This document shows, one piece after another, positions 44,221 to 52,372 of a stretch of DNA of 64,000 bases (within the stretch, counting starts at the first letter, position 1; each line of letters opens with the position of its first letter). Under the pieces are notes generated by a model. It did no database searches. It was given only the letters and a program-made list of their open reading frames with translations, and was not told the origin of the DNA. This DNA comes from Paracoccus sp. (in: a-proteobacteria) (GTDB lineage: Bacteria > Pseudomonadota > Alphaproteobacteria > Rhodobacterales > Rhodobacteraceae). The stretch lies in assembly GCF_030538495.1 (NCBI RefSeq), contig NZ_JAUNTW010000004.1, positions 124,001 to 188,000 of the forward strand. The letters are read 5' to 3'. Made by a program: the position numbers and the translations under genes.

Positions 44221-45687
44221 TCAAATCGACAGGCAGATATATTTCAGTTCGGTAAAATCATCCAAACCGTGATGGCTGCCTTCGCGCCCCAACCCCGACT
44301 GTTTCACGCCGCCAAAGGGCGCAACCTCGGTCGAGATGATGCCCGTGTTCACGCCGATGATGCCGTATTCCAGAGCCTCTTGCACGCGGGTGATGCGGCC
44401 AATGTCGCGGGCATAGAAATAGCTGGCCAGACCAAAGATGGTGGCGTTTGCCTGTTCGATCACCTGTTCTTCGGTGTCGAATTTGAACAGAGGGGCCAGC
44501 GGGCCAAATGTTTCTTCGGTCGCGACCTTCATATCGGTGGTGACGCCGGTGGCGACGGTGGGTTCGAAAAACAGCCCGTCCAGCGATTTGCCGCCGGTGA
44601 TGATCGTGCCGCCCTTGGCCGTGATGTCGGCGATGTGGTCCTGCACCTTTTCCACGGCGTCTTTGTTGATCAGCGGCCCCAGTTTCGTGTCGCGGTCCAT
44701 GCCGTCACCGATTTTCAGATCATCAACCGCCGCCGCCAGCTTTTTGGCAAAGGCGTCATAGACCCCGGCCTGAACGTAAATCCGGTTCGCACAGACACAG
44801 GTCTGGCCGTTGTTGCGGAATTTTGATGCAATCGCGCCCTGAACGGCGGCGTCCAGATCGGCGTCATCGAACACGATGAACGGCGCGTTGCCGCCCAATT
44901 CCATGCTGCATTTCAGCACCTGATCGGCGGCCTGTTTCAGCAGGATGCGGCCCACCTCGGTCGATCCGGTAAAGGTCAGTTTGCGCACCAGCGGGTTTTC
45001 GCAGAACTCCTTGCCGATGTCGGATGACCGCGACGACGGGATGACCGACAGGATGCCTGCGGGCAGGCCCGCGCGTTCACCCAGAACCGCCATGGCAAGC
45101 GCCGATAGCGGCGTTTCCGCCGCAGGCCGCACGACAAAACCGCAACCAACGGCCAAGGCAGGCCCCGCCTTGCGCGTGATCATCGCGTTCGGGAAATTCC
45201 ACGGCGTGATCGCGCCCACCACGCCGATGGGCTGGCGAATGACGGTCAGGCGTTTGTCGGCCTGATGACCGGGAATGGTTTCGCCATAGAGCCGCTTGGC
45301 CTCTTCCCCGAACCATTCGATGAAGGACGCGCCATAGGCGATTTCGCCTTCGGCCTCGGTGATGGGTTTGCCGCCCTCGGCGGTCAGGATTTTCGCCAGA
45401 TCGGCTTTGTGGTCGATCATCAGGTCGAACCATTTGCGCATAATATTTGCGCGTTCTTTGGCCGGGCGCGCGGCCCAGTCGCGCATCGCATCCGCCGCCG
45501 CCGTGATGGCACGGGCGGTCTCGGCCCGGCTCAGATCGGCCACATGGGCGATCACATCGCCGCGCGCGGGGTTGGTCACGGGAAAGGTCGCGCCGTCATC
45601 GGCATCCACCCATTCCCCGGCCACAAAGGCGCGGGTTTCCAGCAGGCTGGGATCGGTCAGCAGGGATTTCAGATTCGTGTCGGTCAT
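44221..45687 (-). CDS. gabD: NAD(P)-dependent succinate-semialdehyde dehydrogenase
   Basis: 488 aa aldehyde dehydrogenase. VGAITPWNFPNAMITRKAGP binds the cofactor, FTGSTEVGR and MELGGNAPFIVFDDADLD contain the general-base Glu, and NNGQTCVCANR contains the catalytic Cys with a second Cys two residues on, a feature of GabD-type SSADH. It oxidises succinate semialdehyde to succinate in the GABA pathway. The ATG at 45687 has AAAGGGG upstream. No gabT is nearby. Confidence 0.92.
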   Translation of the reverse strand: MTDTNLKSLLTDPSLLETRAFVAGEWVDADDGATFPVTNPARGDVIAHVADLSRAETARAITAAADAMRDWAARPAKERANIMRKWFDLMIDHKADLAKILTAEGGKPITEAEGEIAYGASFIEWFGEEAKRLYGETIPGHQADKRLTVIRQPIGVVGAITPWNFPNAMITRKAGPALAVGCGFVVRPAAETPLSALAMAVLGERAGLPAGILSVIPSSRSSDIGKEFCENPLVRKLTFTGSTEVGRILLKQAADQVLKCSMELGGNAPFIVFDDADLDAAVQGAIASKFRNNGQTCVCANRIYVQAGVYDAFAKKLAAAVDDLKIGDGMDRDTKLGPLINKDAVEKVQDHIADITAKGGTIITGGKSLDGLFFEPTVATGVTTDMKVATEETFGPLAPLFKFDTEEQVIEQANATIFGLASYFYARDIGRITRVQEALEYGIIGVNTGIISTEVAPFGGVKQSGLGREGSHHGLDDFTELKYICLSI

Positions 45688-45838
45688 GGTCGCCCCTTTG
45701 GTTTGGGGCATGTGACCACGCCGCCGCCCAGTTGTCAAAGCGGCGCAGGTCACGCGCGGGTGAATATATGTGAAGCCTGCGTGTGGAACGCGCCCCGGCG
45801 GCCTGCGTTATCCCGCCAGCAAATCAAGGAGATATGAT

Positions 45839-46504
45839 ATGCGCAAGCTGTTCATGACGACCGCCGCCGCCCTGACGCTGACGGGTGCCGCATTCGCCGA
45901 AACCGCCGCCACGGCGGCCACCGATCTGAATGTGCGGTCGGGGCCGGGCGTGTGGCATGATGTGGTCGGCACGCTGACCGCAGGTCAAGACACCACCGTT
46001 CTGGGCTGTATTGAATCGGCCAACTGGTGTCAGGTGACGGCGGGCGAGCTGACCGGCTGGTCCTATGGCGATTATCTGAACGTCGCGCAGGGCGATCAGG
46101 TGGTTGCATTGTATCCCAACCGTCAGGTGGTCGGCGTCACCGTGATCGAGGCCCCCGCCACCGATAACACCGCCCAAAACACCGCCGTGGGTGGCGCGAC
46201 GGGCGCGGCCATGGGCGCATTGGTCGGCGGTCCGGTTGGCGCGGTCGCGGGTGCCGTGATCGGCGGAACCGCAGGCGGCAGCGCGACCGTTGTTGCCCCC
46301 GCCGAGGCTGTAACCACCTATGTCACCAGCCACGAGGTCGCTCCGGTGATCCTGGACGGTGAAGTCGTCGTCGGCGCGGGCGTCCCCGACAGTGTGACCA
46401 TCTACGACATCCCGGATCAGCCGGATTATCGTTATGCTGTGATTAACCGTCAGACGGTCTTGGTGAACCCAGACAGCCGTCAGATCGTTTACATTTATCG
46501 CTGA
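45839..46504 (+). CDS. Exported SH3b/DUF1236 protein with a glycine-zipper segment
   Basis: 221 aa. Signal peptide (1-20, ending AAFAE), bacterial SH3 domain (ATDLNVRSGPGVWHDVVGTL to GWSYGDYL), then a glycine-zipper hydrophobic stretch GGATGAAMGALVGGPVGAVA near residues 117-145, and a C-terminal DUF1236-like part ending INRQTVLVNPDSRQIVYIYR. SH3b domains bind cell wall and the glycine zipper suggests membrane insertion. AAGGAGA precedes the ATG, and a very strong terminator follows. Confidence 0.9.
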   Translation: MRKLFMTTAAALTLTGAAFAETAATAATDLNVRSGPGVWHDVVGTLTAGQDTTVLGCIESANWCQVTAGELTGWSYGDYLNVAQGDQVVALYPNRQVVGVTVIEAPATDNTAQNTAVGGATGAAMGALVGGPVGAVAGAVIGGTAGGSATVVAPAEAVTTYVTSHEVAPVILDGEVVVGAGVPDSVTIYDIPDQPDYRYAVINRQTVLVNPDSRQIVYIYR

Positions 46505-46523
46505 TCCCTCTTGGCGATTATGG

Positions 46524-46554
46524 GGGCGGTGCCGAAAGGCACCGCCCTTTTTTT
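46524..46554 (+). terminator. Strong Rho-independent terminator
   Basis: GGGCGGTGCC-GAAA-GGCACCGCCC, a perfect 10-bp stem with a tetraloop, then TTTTTTT. Confidence 0.96.
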
Positions 46555-46613
46555 ACGCTATTGTGGCGACGGCTAATAAATGCAAAGCTGATCTGATGTC
46601 GAAAGGACGCCTG

Positions 46614-47030
46614 GTGTTAACACTTTGCCATGTCGTCCTATATCGCAGTTCCGCATTACTGCCCGCACAATCCGAACCGGAACGCGACATGATTAAATGC
46701 GCGCGGATTAAAAACGCCGGATTGCAAATCACCGGCTTTCTGCATCGCGAACATGACATTTATTATCAGTGGCTTGAGGGTCCGGCCGAACATGTCGGCC
46801 CCTTGGCGGATGTGATCGCCATGGATCCGCGCCATGCCGATTTTGACATTCTGCACCGCGCGGCCAATCAACCGCGCCGCTTTGCCGATTGGGCTATGGG
46901 ATATTCCGACGCTCAGCAAACATCGCTGTTTGATTGGGCGTCACAGATGGATGTGTCGCTGCGTCGCATCAATCCGGCGCAGATTTTGAATTTCCTGACC
47001 GGACAGGCGGCATTGCAGCGGGCGGGCTGA
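46614..47030 (+). CDS. BLUF-domain blue-light photoreceptor, first of a tandem pair
   Basis: 138 aa from GTG. BLUF proteins bind FAD and sense blue light. Key residues are present: Tyr in VVLYRSSALL, Asn in RIKNAGLQITGFL, Gln in YYQWLEGPAEH, the DPRHADFDILHRA segment, and Trp/Met in FADWAMGYS. The 40-residue C-terminal extension (SLFDWASQMDVSLRRINPAQ) is shared with the second copy, and no output domain is attached. GTG is chosen since GAAAGGACGCCTG precedes it exactly as it does the ATG of the second copy; an ATG 18 nt upstream would swallow that site. Confidence 0.9.
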   Translation: MLTLCHVVLYRSSALLPAQSEPERDMIKCARIKNAGLQITGFLHREHDIYYQWLEGPAEHVGPLADVIAMDPRHADFDILHRAANQPRRFADWAMGYSDAQQTSLFDWASQMDVSLRRINPAQILNFLTGQAALQRAG

Positions 47031-47064
47031 CATGCCGTGCTGTTAACGATTGAAAGGACGCCTG

Positions 47065-47490
47065 ATGCTGACACTCTGCCACGTCGTCCTGTATCGCAGC
47101 GTGGCGGTGTTGCCCGCCGAATCCGAGGCCGAACGCGACATGATCCGGCGCGCGCGGATCAAGAATCGCGATCTGTCCGTCACCGGATTTCTGCATCGCG
47201 AATATGACGTTTATTATCAGTGGTTTGAAGGTCCGGGCGAAAAAATCAACGATCTGATGACGGTGATCACCGCAGACCCGCGCCATTCGGGCGTCGACAT
47301 TCTGCACCGCGCCGCCAATCAGCCGCGCCGCTTTGCCGATTGGGCGATGGGGCATTCCACCACAGAACACACATCGCTGTTTGATTGGGCGTCACAGGCG
47401 AATGTGTCGCTGCGTCGTATCAACCCGGTCCAGATTTTGGATTTCCTGACCCGGCAGGCGGAATCGCAGCGGGCTGCATCTCAGACATGA
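47065..47490 (+). CDS. BLUF-domain blue-light photoreceptor, second of a tandem pair
   Basis: 141 aa, clearly a duplicate of the gene 34 bp upstream (same ribosome-binding site and start region, MLTLCHVVLYRSVAVLP, RIKNRDLSVTGFL, YYQWFEGPGE, DPRHSGVDILHRAAN, FADWAMGHS). All flavin-contact residues (Tyr, Asn, Gln, Trp, Met) are kept. It has the same short C-terminal extension ending in INPVQILDFLTRQA. Possibly it forms homo- or heterodimers with the first copy. No EAL or other output domain is fused; the stand-alone EAL gene at 34005 is far away. Confidence 0.9.
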   Translation: MLTLCHVVLYRSVAVLPAESEAERDMIRRARIKNRDLSVTGFLHREYDVYYQWFEGPGEKINDLMTVITADPRHSGVDILHRAANQPRRFADWAMGHSTTEHTSLFDWASQANVSLRRINPVQILDFLTRQAESQRAASQT

Positions 47491-47521
47491 AAAAACCCCC
47501 GCAGCAGGGTGCCGGGGGGCG
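47490..47521 (-). terminator. Terminator of the DUF1127 gene
   Basis: Reverse strand: GCCCCCCGGCA, CCCTGC, TGCGGGGG, TTTTTT. One bulge in the stem. It lies between the convergent BLUF and DUF1127 genes. Confidence 0.85.
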
Positions 47522-47543
47522 TTTCATCTGGCTGGGCCGGGGG

Positions 47544-47741
47544 TTACCCCATGCGCGCGATGTGGTCGATGTCAGCGCGGCACAAACCAATGTCGTTCAG
47601 TTCGCGTTCCGACAGACGGTCCAATTCGCGGCGGGTGATGCGGGCATCGTTCCACGCGGCGAACAGGGCCTGAATCCGCGCGACAAAACCGCCAAAACCA
47701 CGCGCGGCGTTGCCGTGGGTCATGTCGATCGTCGTCATCAT
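47544..47741 (-). CDS. DUF1127 (YjiS-like) small arginine-rich protein
   Basis: 65 aa: a weak N-terminus, then ARIQALFAAWNDARITRREL and DRLSERELNDIGLCRADIDH, the DUF1127 signature. Family members are short, sometimes RNA-binding, and affect phosphate and carbon metabolism in other alphaproteobacteria. Two adjacent ATG codons can serve as start; AGGTGAT lies just ahead. Confidence 0.88.
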   Translation of the reverse strand: MMTTIDMTHGNAARGFGGFVARIQALFAAWNDARITRRELDRLSERELNDIGLCRADIDHIARMG

Positions 47742-47919
47742 ATCACCTGTTCATCAATGGCCCCGAATGGGCCGTTTTCGATGCCCCGGATATAGATGCT
47801 GCACCGCAGAAAAAACAGCCTTGCCAATGTCAAAGCCGCTATGCAGTTTCTGCAATCGCGTTCACAAAACCTTTACTTTTCAACGCAAAAATCTGTGGAA
47901 AAACAAAGGTCAGCTTTGT

Positions 47920-48636
47920 TTACCAATCCCCTAACGCGGATTGCCACAACGTCAACGCAGATACCGCCGCCGTATCGGCGCGCAGGATGCGCGGCCCCAG
48001 ACTGATTCGGGTGACGTGATCCAAGCCGGACAGATGCGCACGTTCCGCCGCCGAAAAGCCGCCTTCGGGACCGATGAGAATCGCCCACGGCCCCCGCGCC
48101 AGCCCCGCCAGCGTTTCGGCGGGTCCGGCCATAGCCTCATCCGCCCACAGGATGCGGCGCGCGGGATCCCATGACGCCAGCAGGCGCGACAGCGGCATCA
48201 GGTCATCCACGCCGGGAACAAAGGTTCCGCCGCATTGTTCCGCCGCCTCGACCGCGTGGGCCTGTAGCCGGTCCTGCCGGATGCGTTCGGAATTGGTGTG
48301 GTCGGTCTGAACGGGCATGATGCGCGCGGCGCCCAGCTCGGTCGCTTTTTCGACGATGAAATCGGTGCGGGCCTTTTTGATGGGCGCAAAGATCAGCCAC
48401 AGATCGGGCGGGTTTTGCTGCGGCGCGGTCTGGTCCTGAACGGTCAGCACGCCGCCGCGTTTGCCCGCATCCGCGATCACAGCCCGCCATGCGCCATCCC
48501 GCCCGTTAAACACGGTCAGCGCGTCCCCCGTCCGCATCCGCATAACGCCCGACAGGTAATGCGCCTGCGCGGCGTCCAGCGGAACCGCTTGTTCCGGGGA
48601 CAGGGGGTGATCTATGAACAGTCGGACATTCGCCAT
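47920..48636 (-). CDS. rsmE: 16S rRNA m3U1498 methyltransferase RsmE
   Basis: 238 aa. N-terminal PUA-like domain (MANVRLFIDHPLSPEQAVPL, HYLSGVMRMRTGDALTVFNG), then a SPOUT methylase with KATELGAARIMPVQTDHTN, AAEQCGG, LIGPEGGFSAAE and ISLGPRILRADTAAVSAL, which form the AdoMet knot. Divergent from ubiA, with 11 bp between the starts, so the two must have overlapping promoters. Confidence 0.95.
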   Translation of the reverse strand: MANVRLFIDHPLSPEQAVPLDAAQAHYLSGVMRMRTGDALTVFNGRDGAWRAVIADAGKRGGVLTVQDQTAPQQNPPDLWLIFAPIKKARTDFIVEKATELGAARIMPVQTDHTNSERIRQDRLQAHAVEAAEQCGGTFVPGVDDLMPLSRLLASWDPARRILWADEAMAGPAETLAGLARGPWAILIGPEGGFSAAERAHLSGLDHVTRISLGPRILRADTAAVSALTLWQSALGDW

Positions 48637-48647
48637 AGGGGCAGGCT

Positions 48648-49586
48648 ATGCAAAATCACCACCAAACACCAGAGACCGTCAGCGACGCGCCCGCCGGAAA
48701 CTGGGTCGATCGGTATGCGCCCGCGCCATGGCGTCCGTTTCTGAGGCTGTCGCGCGCGGATCGACCGATTGGCACATGGCTGTTGCTGATCCCGTGCTGG
48801 TGGGGGATTGGCCTTGCGATGATGGCGGATGGCCCGCAGTGGCGCGATGCGTGGATCGCGATTGCCTGCGCGATTGGGGCATTTGTGATGCGCGGCGCGG
48901 GCTGCACCTGGAACGACATCACCGACCGCGATATTGACGCGCAGGTCGCGCGCACGCGGTCGCGCCCGCTGCCGTCCGGGCAGGTCAGCCTGCGCGGGGC
49001 CTATCTGTGGCTGGTGGCGCAGGGGCTGGTGGGGCTGGTCGTGCTGCTGACGCTGGGCTGGGCCGCGATCTGGATGGGGGTGGCGTCGCTGGTGCTGGTC
49101 GCGATCTATCCCTTTGCCAAACGGTTCACATGGTGGCCGCAACTGTTTCTGGGGCTGGCGTTTAACTGGGGGGTGATGCTGGCCTATGCCGCGCATATGG
49201 GGCGGCTGGACGCGGCGCCGGTCGTGGCGTGGCTGGGCGCGATTGCGTGGACGATATTCTATGACACGATTTACGCGCATCAGGACGCTGACGATGACGC
49301 GATGATCGGGGTGAAATCCACGGCCCGCCTGTTTGGCGATCGCAGCCCCGCCATTCTGGCCGGATTCGCGGCGCTGACGGTCGCGGCCTTGGCCGTGGCG
49401 ATTGCGCTGCCCGGTCGCAATCTATTGATTGCGGGGCTGGGGCTGGCCGGATTTGGCGCGCATCTGATCTGGCAATTGCGGGTTTTTGAACCGAAACAAC
49501 CGCTTATTTGCCTGCGCGTGTTCCGGTCGAACCGCGATGCGGGTCTGATCCTTGCGCTGTTTCTTGCCGTGGCGGGGCTGGTCTGA
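48648..49586 (+). CDS. ubiA: 4-hydroxybenzoate polyprenyltransferase
   Basis: 312 aa integral membrane prenyltransferase of ubiquinone synthesis. First Asp-rich motif GCTWNDITDRDIDAQVARTR and second DTIYAHQDADDDAMIGVKST bind the polyprenyl diphosphate and Mg2+. Eight or nine hydrophobic helices. SRADRPIGTWLLLIPCWWG is typical of UbiA. It would use the product of the polyprenyl synthase at 29594. Confidence 0.95.
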   Translation: MQNHHQTPETVSDAPAGNWVDRYAPAPWRPFLRLSRADRPIGTWLLLIPCWWGIGLAMMADGPQWRDAWIAIACAIGAFVMRGAGCTWNDITDRDIDAQVARTRSRPLPSGQVSLRGAYLWLVAQGLVGLVVLLTLGWAAIWMGVASLVLVAIYPFAKRFTWWPQLFLGLAFNWGVMLAYAAHMGRLDAAPVVAWLGAIAWTIFYDTIYAHQDADDDAMIGVKSTARLFGDRSPAILAGFAALTVAALAVAIALPGRNLLIAGLGLAGFGAHLIWQLRVFEPKQPLICLRVFRSNRDAGLILALFLAVAGLV

Positions 49587-49648
49587 TTGCAGCCCCCGGC
49601 CCGCGCGGTTAAAGATCGCGCACCTGCAACAGCGGCGGAGCCTGACGA

Positions 49649-51802
49649 ATGGCGCGATATATCCCCCGGACCTTGGCCAACCTGATCGCCCTTGGCGCGG
49701 CGGGGGGCCTGTGCTGGTGGGGCGCGCAGATCGCCGCCGACTTTATCGAGGATCGTTCCGCCCGCGATGTGACCATGGCCCTGCAACTGGCCGGTCAGGA
49801 TTGGGTGCAGGTCCACAGCAACGGGTTGCGCGTCCACCTGTCCGGCATCGCTCCGTCCGAGGTGGACCGCTTTCGCGCCGTGACCGAGGCCGCAACCGTC
49901 ATCGACGCCAGCCGTATTCGCGACAATATGACCGTCGCATCGGTCGCCGCCATGACGCCCCCGGAATTTAAGGTCGAATTGCTGCGCAACGATCAGGGCA
50001 TTTCGCTGATCGGGCTGGTGCCTGCGGCTATGGACCGGGTGGCCGTGCTGCGCCGTCTGGGCCGCGACACCGCCGCCCCCCAAGTGACCGATCTGTTAGA
50101 GGCCGCCGATTACGACATCCCCCCCGGCTGGGACGCAGCGATGCGGTTCGGCATGACGGCGGCGCAACTGGCCGCGCGGGCGAAAATCTCGATTGCGCCG
50201 GGGCGGGTGCATGTCACCGCCTTGGCTGACAGCCGCGCGGAAAAGGCCCGGCTGGAAGATGCTCTGCGCGCTGCCCTGCCCGATGGGGTGGTGCTGGACA
50301 CCGATATTTCTGCGCCGCGCCCGGTGATCCAGCCCTTTACCCTGCGTTTTGTCATCAATGACACCGAAGGCGCGCATTTCGACGCCTGCGCCGCCGATAC
50401 GGATGACGCGCGGGCGCAGATCATCGCCGCCGCATCTGACGCGGGGCTGGGCGCGACGCCGCCTTGCACGCTGGGCCTTGGGGTGCCGTCGCCCGATTGG
50501 GGCGATGCGGCGGCGGCGGCGATTCGTGCCATGGGTGAATTGGGCGCGGGGGCGGTCACGCTGTCGGACGCCGATATTGCGCTGATCGCGGATCAGAGCG
50601 TGGATCGCGCGCGGTTCGATGCCGTGGTGGCGCAACTGGAAACCAACCTGCCGCCGGTCTTTACCCTGCACGCGGAACTGGAACAGCCGGTTGACGCACA
50701 GGCCGCGCCCATCGAATTCATCGCCGTGCTGTCCGACACCGGCACCCTGTCCATGCGCGGCCGCATCGCCGACGACCGGATGCGCGAGGCTGTGAACAGC
50801 TTCGCCCGATCCCGGTTTGACGTGGCCCAAACCACTCTGCGCAGCGACGATAACGTGCCGGGCGGCTGGACCGTGCGCGTCATCGCCGCGCTTGAGGCGA
50901 TGGCCGATCTGAATATCGGCAGCGTGCAGGTGACGCCCGATCTGGTGACGCTGACCGGAACGTCGGGGGATCCTGACGCGCCAGACCGCGCGGCCACGGC
51001 CTTGGCGCGGCGTCTGGGGGCGGGGGCGCGCTATGATCTGGCGATCCGCTATGACCGGAGGCTGGACGCGACGCTGGGCCTGCCCAATGGCGATGAATGT
51101 GTGGCGCAGCTGAACATCATCATGTCGGAATCCGAAATCGGGTTCGAACCCAGCCGCTCATCCATTGCGGGCGATCCCGCGCCGACGCTGCAACAACTGG
51201 CCGCCGTGATGACCGATTGCGCCGATTTCCAGATCGAGGCCGGAGGCCACACCGATTCGCAAGGCTCAGCGGGGTTTAACGCCGATTTGTCGCGGTCGCG
51301 CGCGCAGGCGATTGTCGCGGCCATGGGCGCGGCGGGGATCAACACCGCCAACATGACCGCGCGCGGTTACGGCGAAAGCCAGCCCATCGACACCAACGAC
51401 ACCCCCGAAGGACGCGAGGCCAACCGCCGGATCGAGTTTCGCCTGCTGTCGCAGCGGCCAGTCAACAGCGCGCCTCTGCCTGCGCCGGTGACGCTGACGG
51501 GGGTGACGGATCAGGTGGCCGACCCGGCCCCCACGGATGCGCCCGAATACGGCCCGCCCATGCCCGCGACCGATGCGCCCGATCTGATGCACGGCCCGAA
51601 CCTGCCCGCGCCGATGTCCGGGGCGGGGGCCGTTCCCGCCACCATCGGCGTCCCCGAGGAATATCAACAGCCGGACGACACCCTAGACGGGGACGAAGAA
51701 ATGCTTACGGTGCCGGTGCAGACGCCCGATGTCGAAACCCCGCGCCCCGCGCCGCGCCCCGACGCCGCGGATGACGCGCCCCAGACGGACCGCGCCGAAT
51801 GA
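49649..51802 (+). CDS. OmpA-family protein with BON domains
   Basis: 717 aa. One N-terminal membrane helix (residues 9-30), then a long periplasmic part with at least two BON-like modules (WVQVHSNGLRVHLSGIAPSE; LNIGSVQVTPDLVTLTGTSG), and an OmpA-like peptidoglycan-binding domain near residues 495-605: IEAGGHTDSQGS, NADLSRSRAQAIVAAM, MTARGYGESQPI and REANRRIEFRL. A Pro/Ala-rich tail of about 110 residues follows. It overlaps the next gene by 4 bp. Confidence 0.9.
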   Translation: MARYIPRTLANLIALGAAGGLCWWGAQIAADFIEDRSARDVTMALQLAGQDWVQVHSNGLRVHLSGIAPSEVDRFRAVTEAATVIDASRIRDNMTVASVAAMTPPEFKVELLRNDQGISLIGLVPAAMDRVAVLRRLGRDTAAPQVTDLLEAADYDIPPGWDAAMRFGMTAAQLAARAKISIAPGRVHVTALADSRAEKARLEDALRAALPDGVVLDTDISAPRPVIQPFTLRFVINDTEGAHFDACAADTDDARAQIIAAASDAGLGATPPCTLGLGVPSPDWGDAAAAAIRAMGELGAGAVTLSDADIALIADQSVDRARFDAVVAQLETNLPPVFTLHAELEQPVDAQAAPIEFIAVLSDTGTLSMRGRIADDRMREAVNSFARSRFDVAQTTLRSDDNVPGGWTVRVIAALEAMADLNIGSVQVTPDLVTLTGTSGDPDAPDRAATALARRLGAGARYDLAIRYDRRLDATLGLPNGDECVAQLNIIMSESEIGFEPSRSSIAGDPAPTLQQLAAVMTDCADFQIEAGGHTDSQGSAGFNADLSRSRAQAIVAAMGAAGINTANMTARGYGESQPIDTNDTPEGREANRRIEFRLLSQRPVNSAPLPAPVTLTGVTDQVADPAPTDAPEYGPPMPATDAPDLMHGPNLPAPMSGAGAVPATIGVPEEYQQPDDTLDGDEEMLTVPVQTPDVETPRPAPRPDAADDAPQTDRAE

Positions 51803-52116
51803 ACCGCACCGAATTCATCACCGCCGCCGCGCTGATTCTGTTCGGCGCCTTTGTTCTGGGCTGGATCGCCAGCTGGCTGATTCACCGCATCAGCCGCCCA
51901 ACCCGCGCGAATATGTCGGAACTGGACGAACTGGCCCAGCAACTGCACAACACCGAAGAAGAACGCGACGAAGCGATCAACCAGATCACCCGCCTGCGAT
52001 CCGAAATCGCGCAACGCGAGGCCGAGGCCCGCGCCGCCATGGACGGCCTGCGCGACAGCCGCAGCGAAATCGAAGAACTGCGCGATTACATCGAACAGAA
52101 ACTGAACCGGCGGTAA
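51799..52116 (+). CDS. Single-helix membrane protein with coiled coil
   Basis: 105 aa. One membrane helix near residues 8-28 (AAALILFGAFVLGWIASWLI), then about 65 residues of continuous coiled coil rich in Glu, Arg and Gln. The start overlaps the stop of the OmpA/BON gene (ATGA), so the two are coupled and may work together at the envelope. No family recognised. Confidence 0.8.
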   Translation: MNRTEFITAAALILFGAFVLGWIASWLIHRISRPTRANMSELDELAQQLHNTEEERDEAINQITRLRSEIAQREAEARAAMDGLRDSRSEIEELRDYIEQKLNRR

Positions 52117-52136
52117 TGCGCGCGGATGGCGGGTAA

Positions 52137-52276
52137 GGGGGGCCAGCCCCCCAATCGCGTGCCGCGATTTCCCCCCGGGATATTTGCACACAGAAGATAG
52201 GACGGGCGTTCGTTATTCCGGAGACGGCAGGCTGCGGATCGCCGCACCCCGCTTTATCTTCTGTGCAGAAATATCC
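52137..52276. repeat. Facing 3'-end elements (copies 8 and 9) between convergent genes
   Basis: Forward copy: GGGGGG/CCCCCC hairpin (52137-52152), AATCGCG/CGCGATT hairpin (52153-52169), TCCCCCC, and GGATATTT-GCA-CACAGAAGATA (52178-52199). The reverse copy core is at 52255-52276. In sense the reverse copy trails the aminotransferase gene, whose 3' region to 52372 holds several further GC hairpins (AAAAGGTCC/GGACCTTTT, CCCCCTTGGGGG, AGGGGC/GCCCCT). Confidence 0.78.
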
Positions 52277-52372
52277 CGGGGTGAGGCGGATCAGGAAAAG
52301 GTCCAGTGGACCTTTTCCCCGCCGAACGCCCCCTTGGGGGCCGAGGGGCTGGCCCCTCTGACCCCGGTTTTA

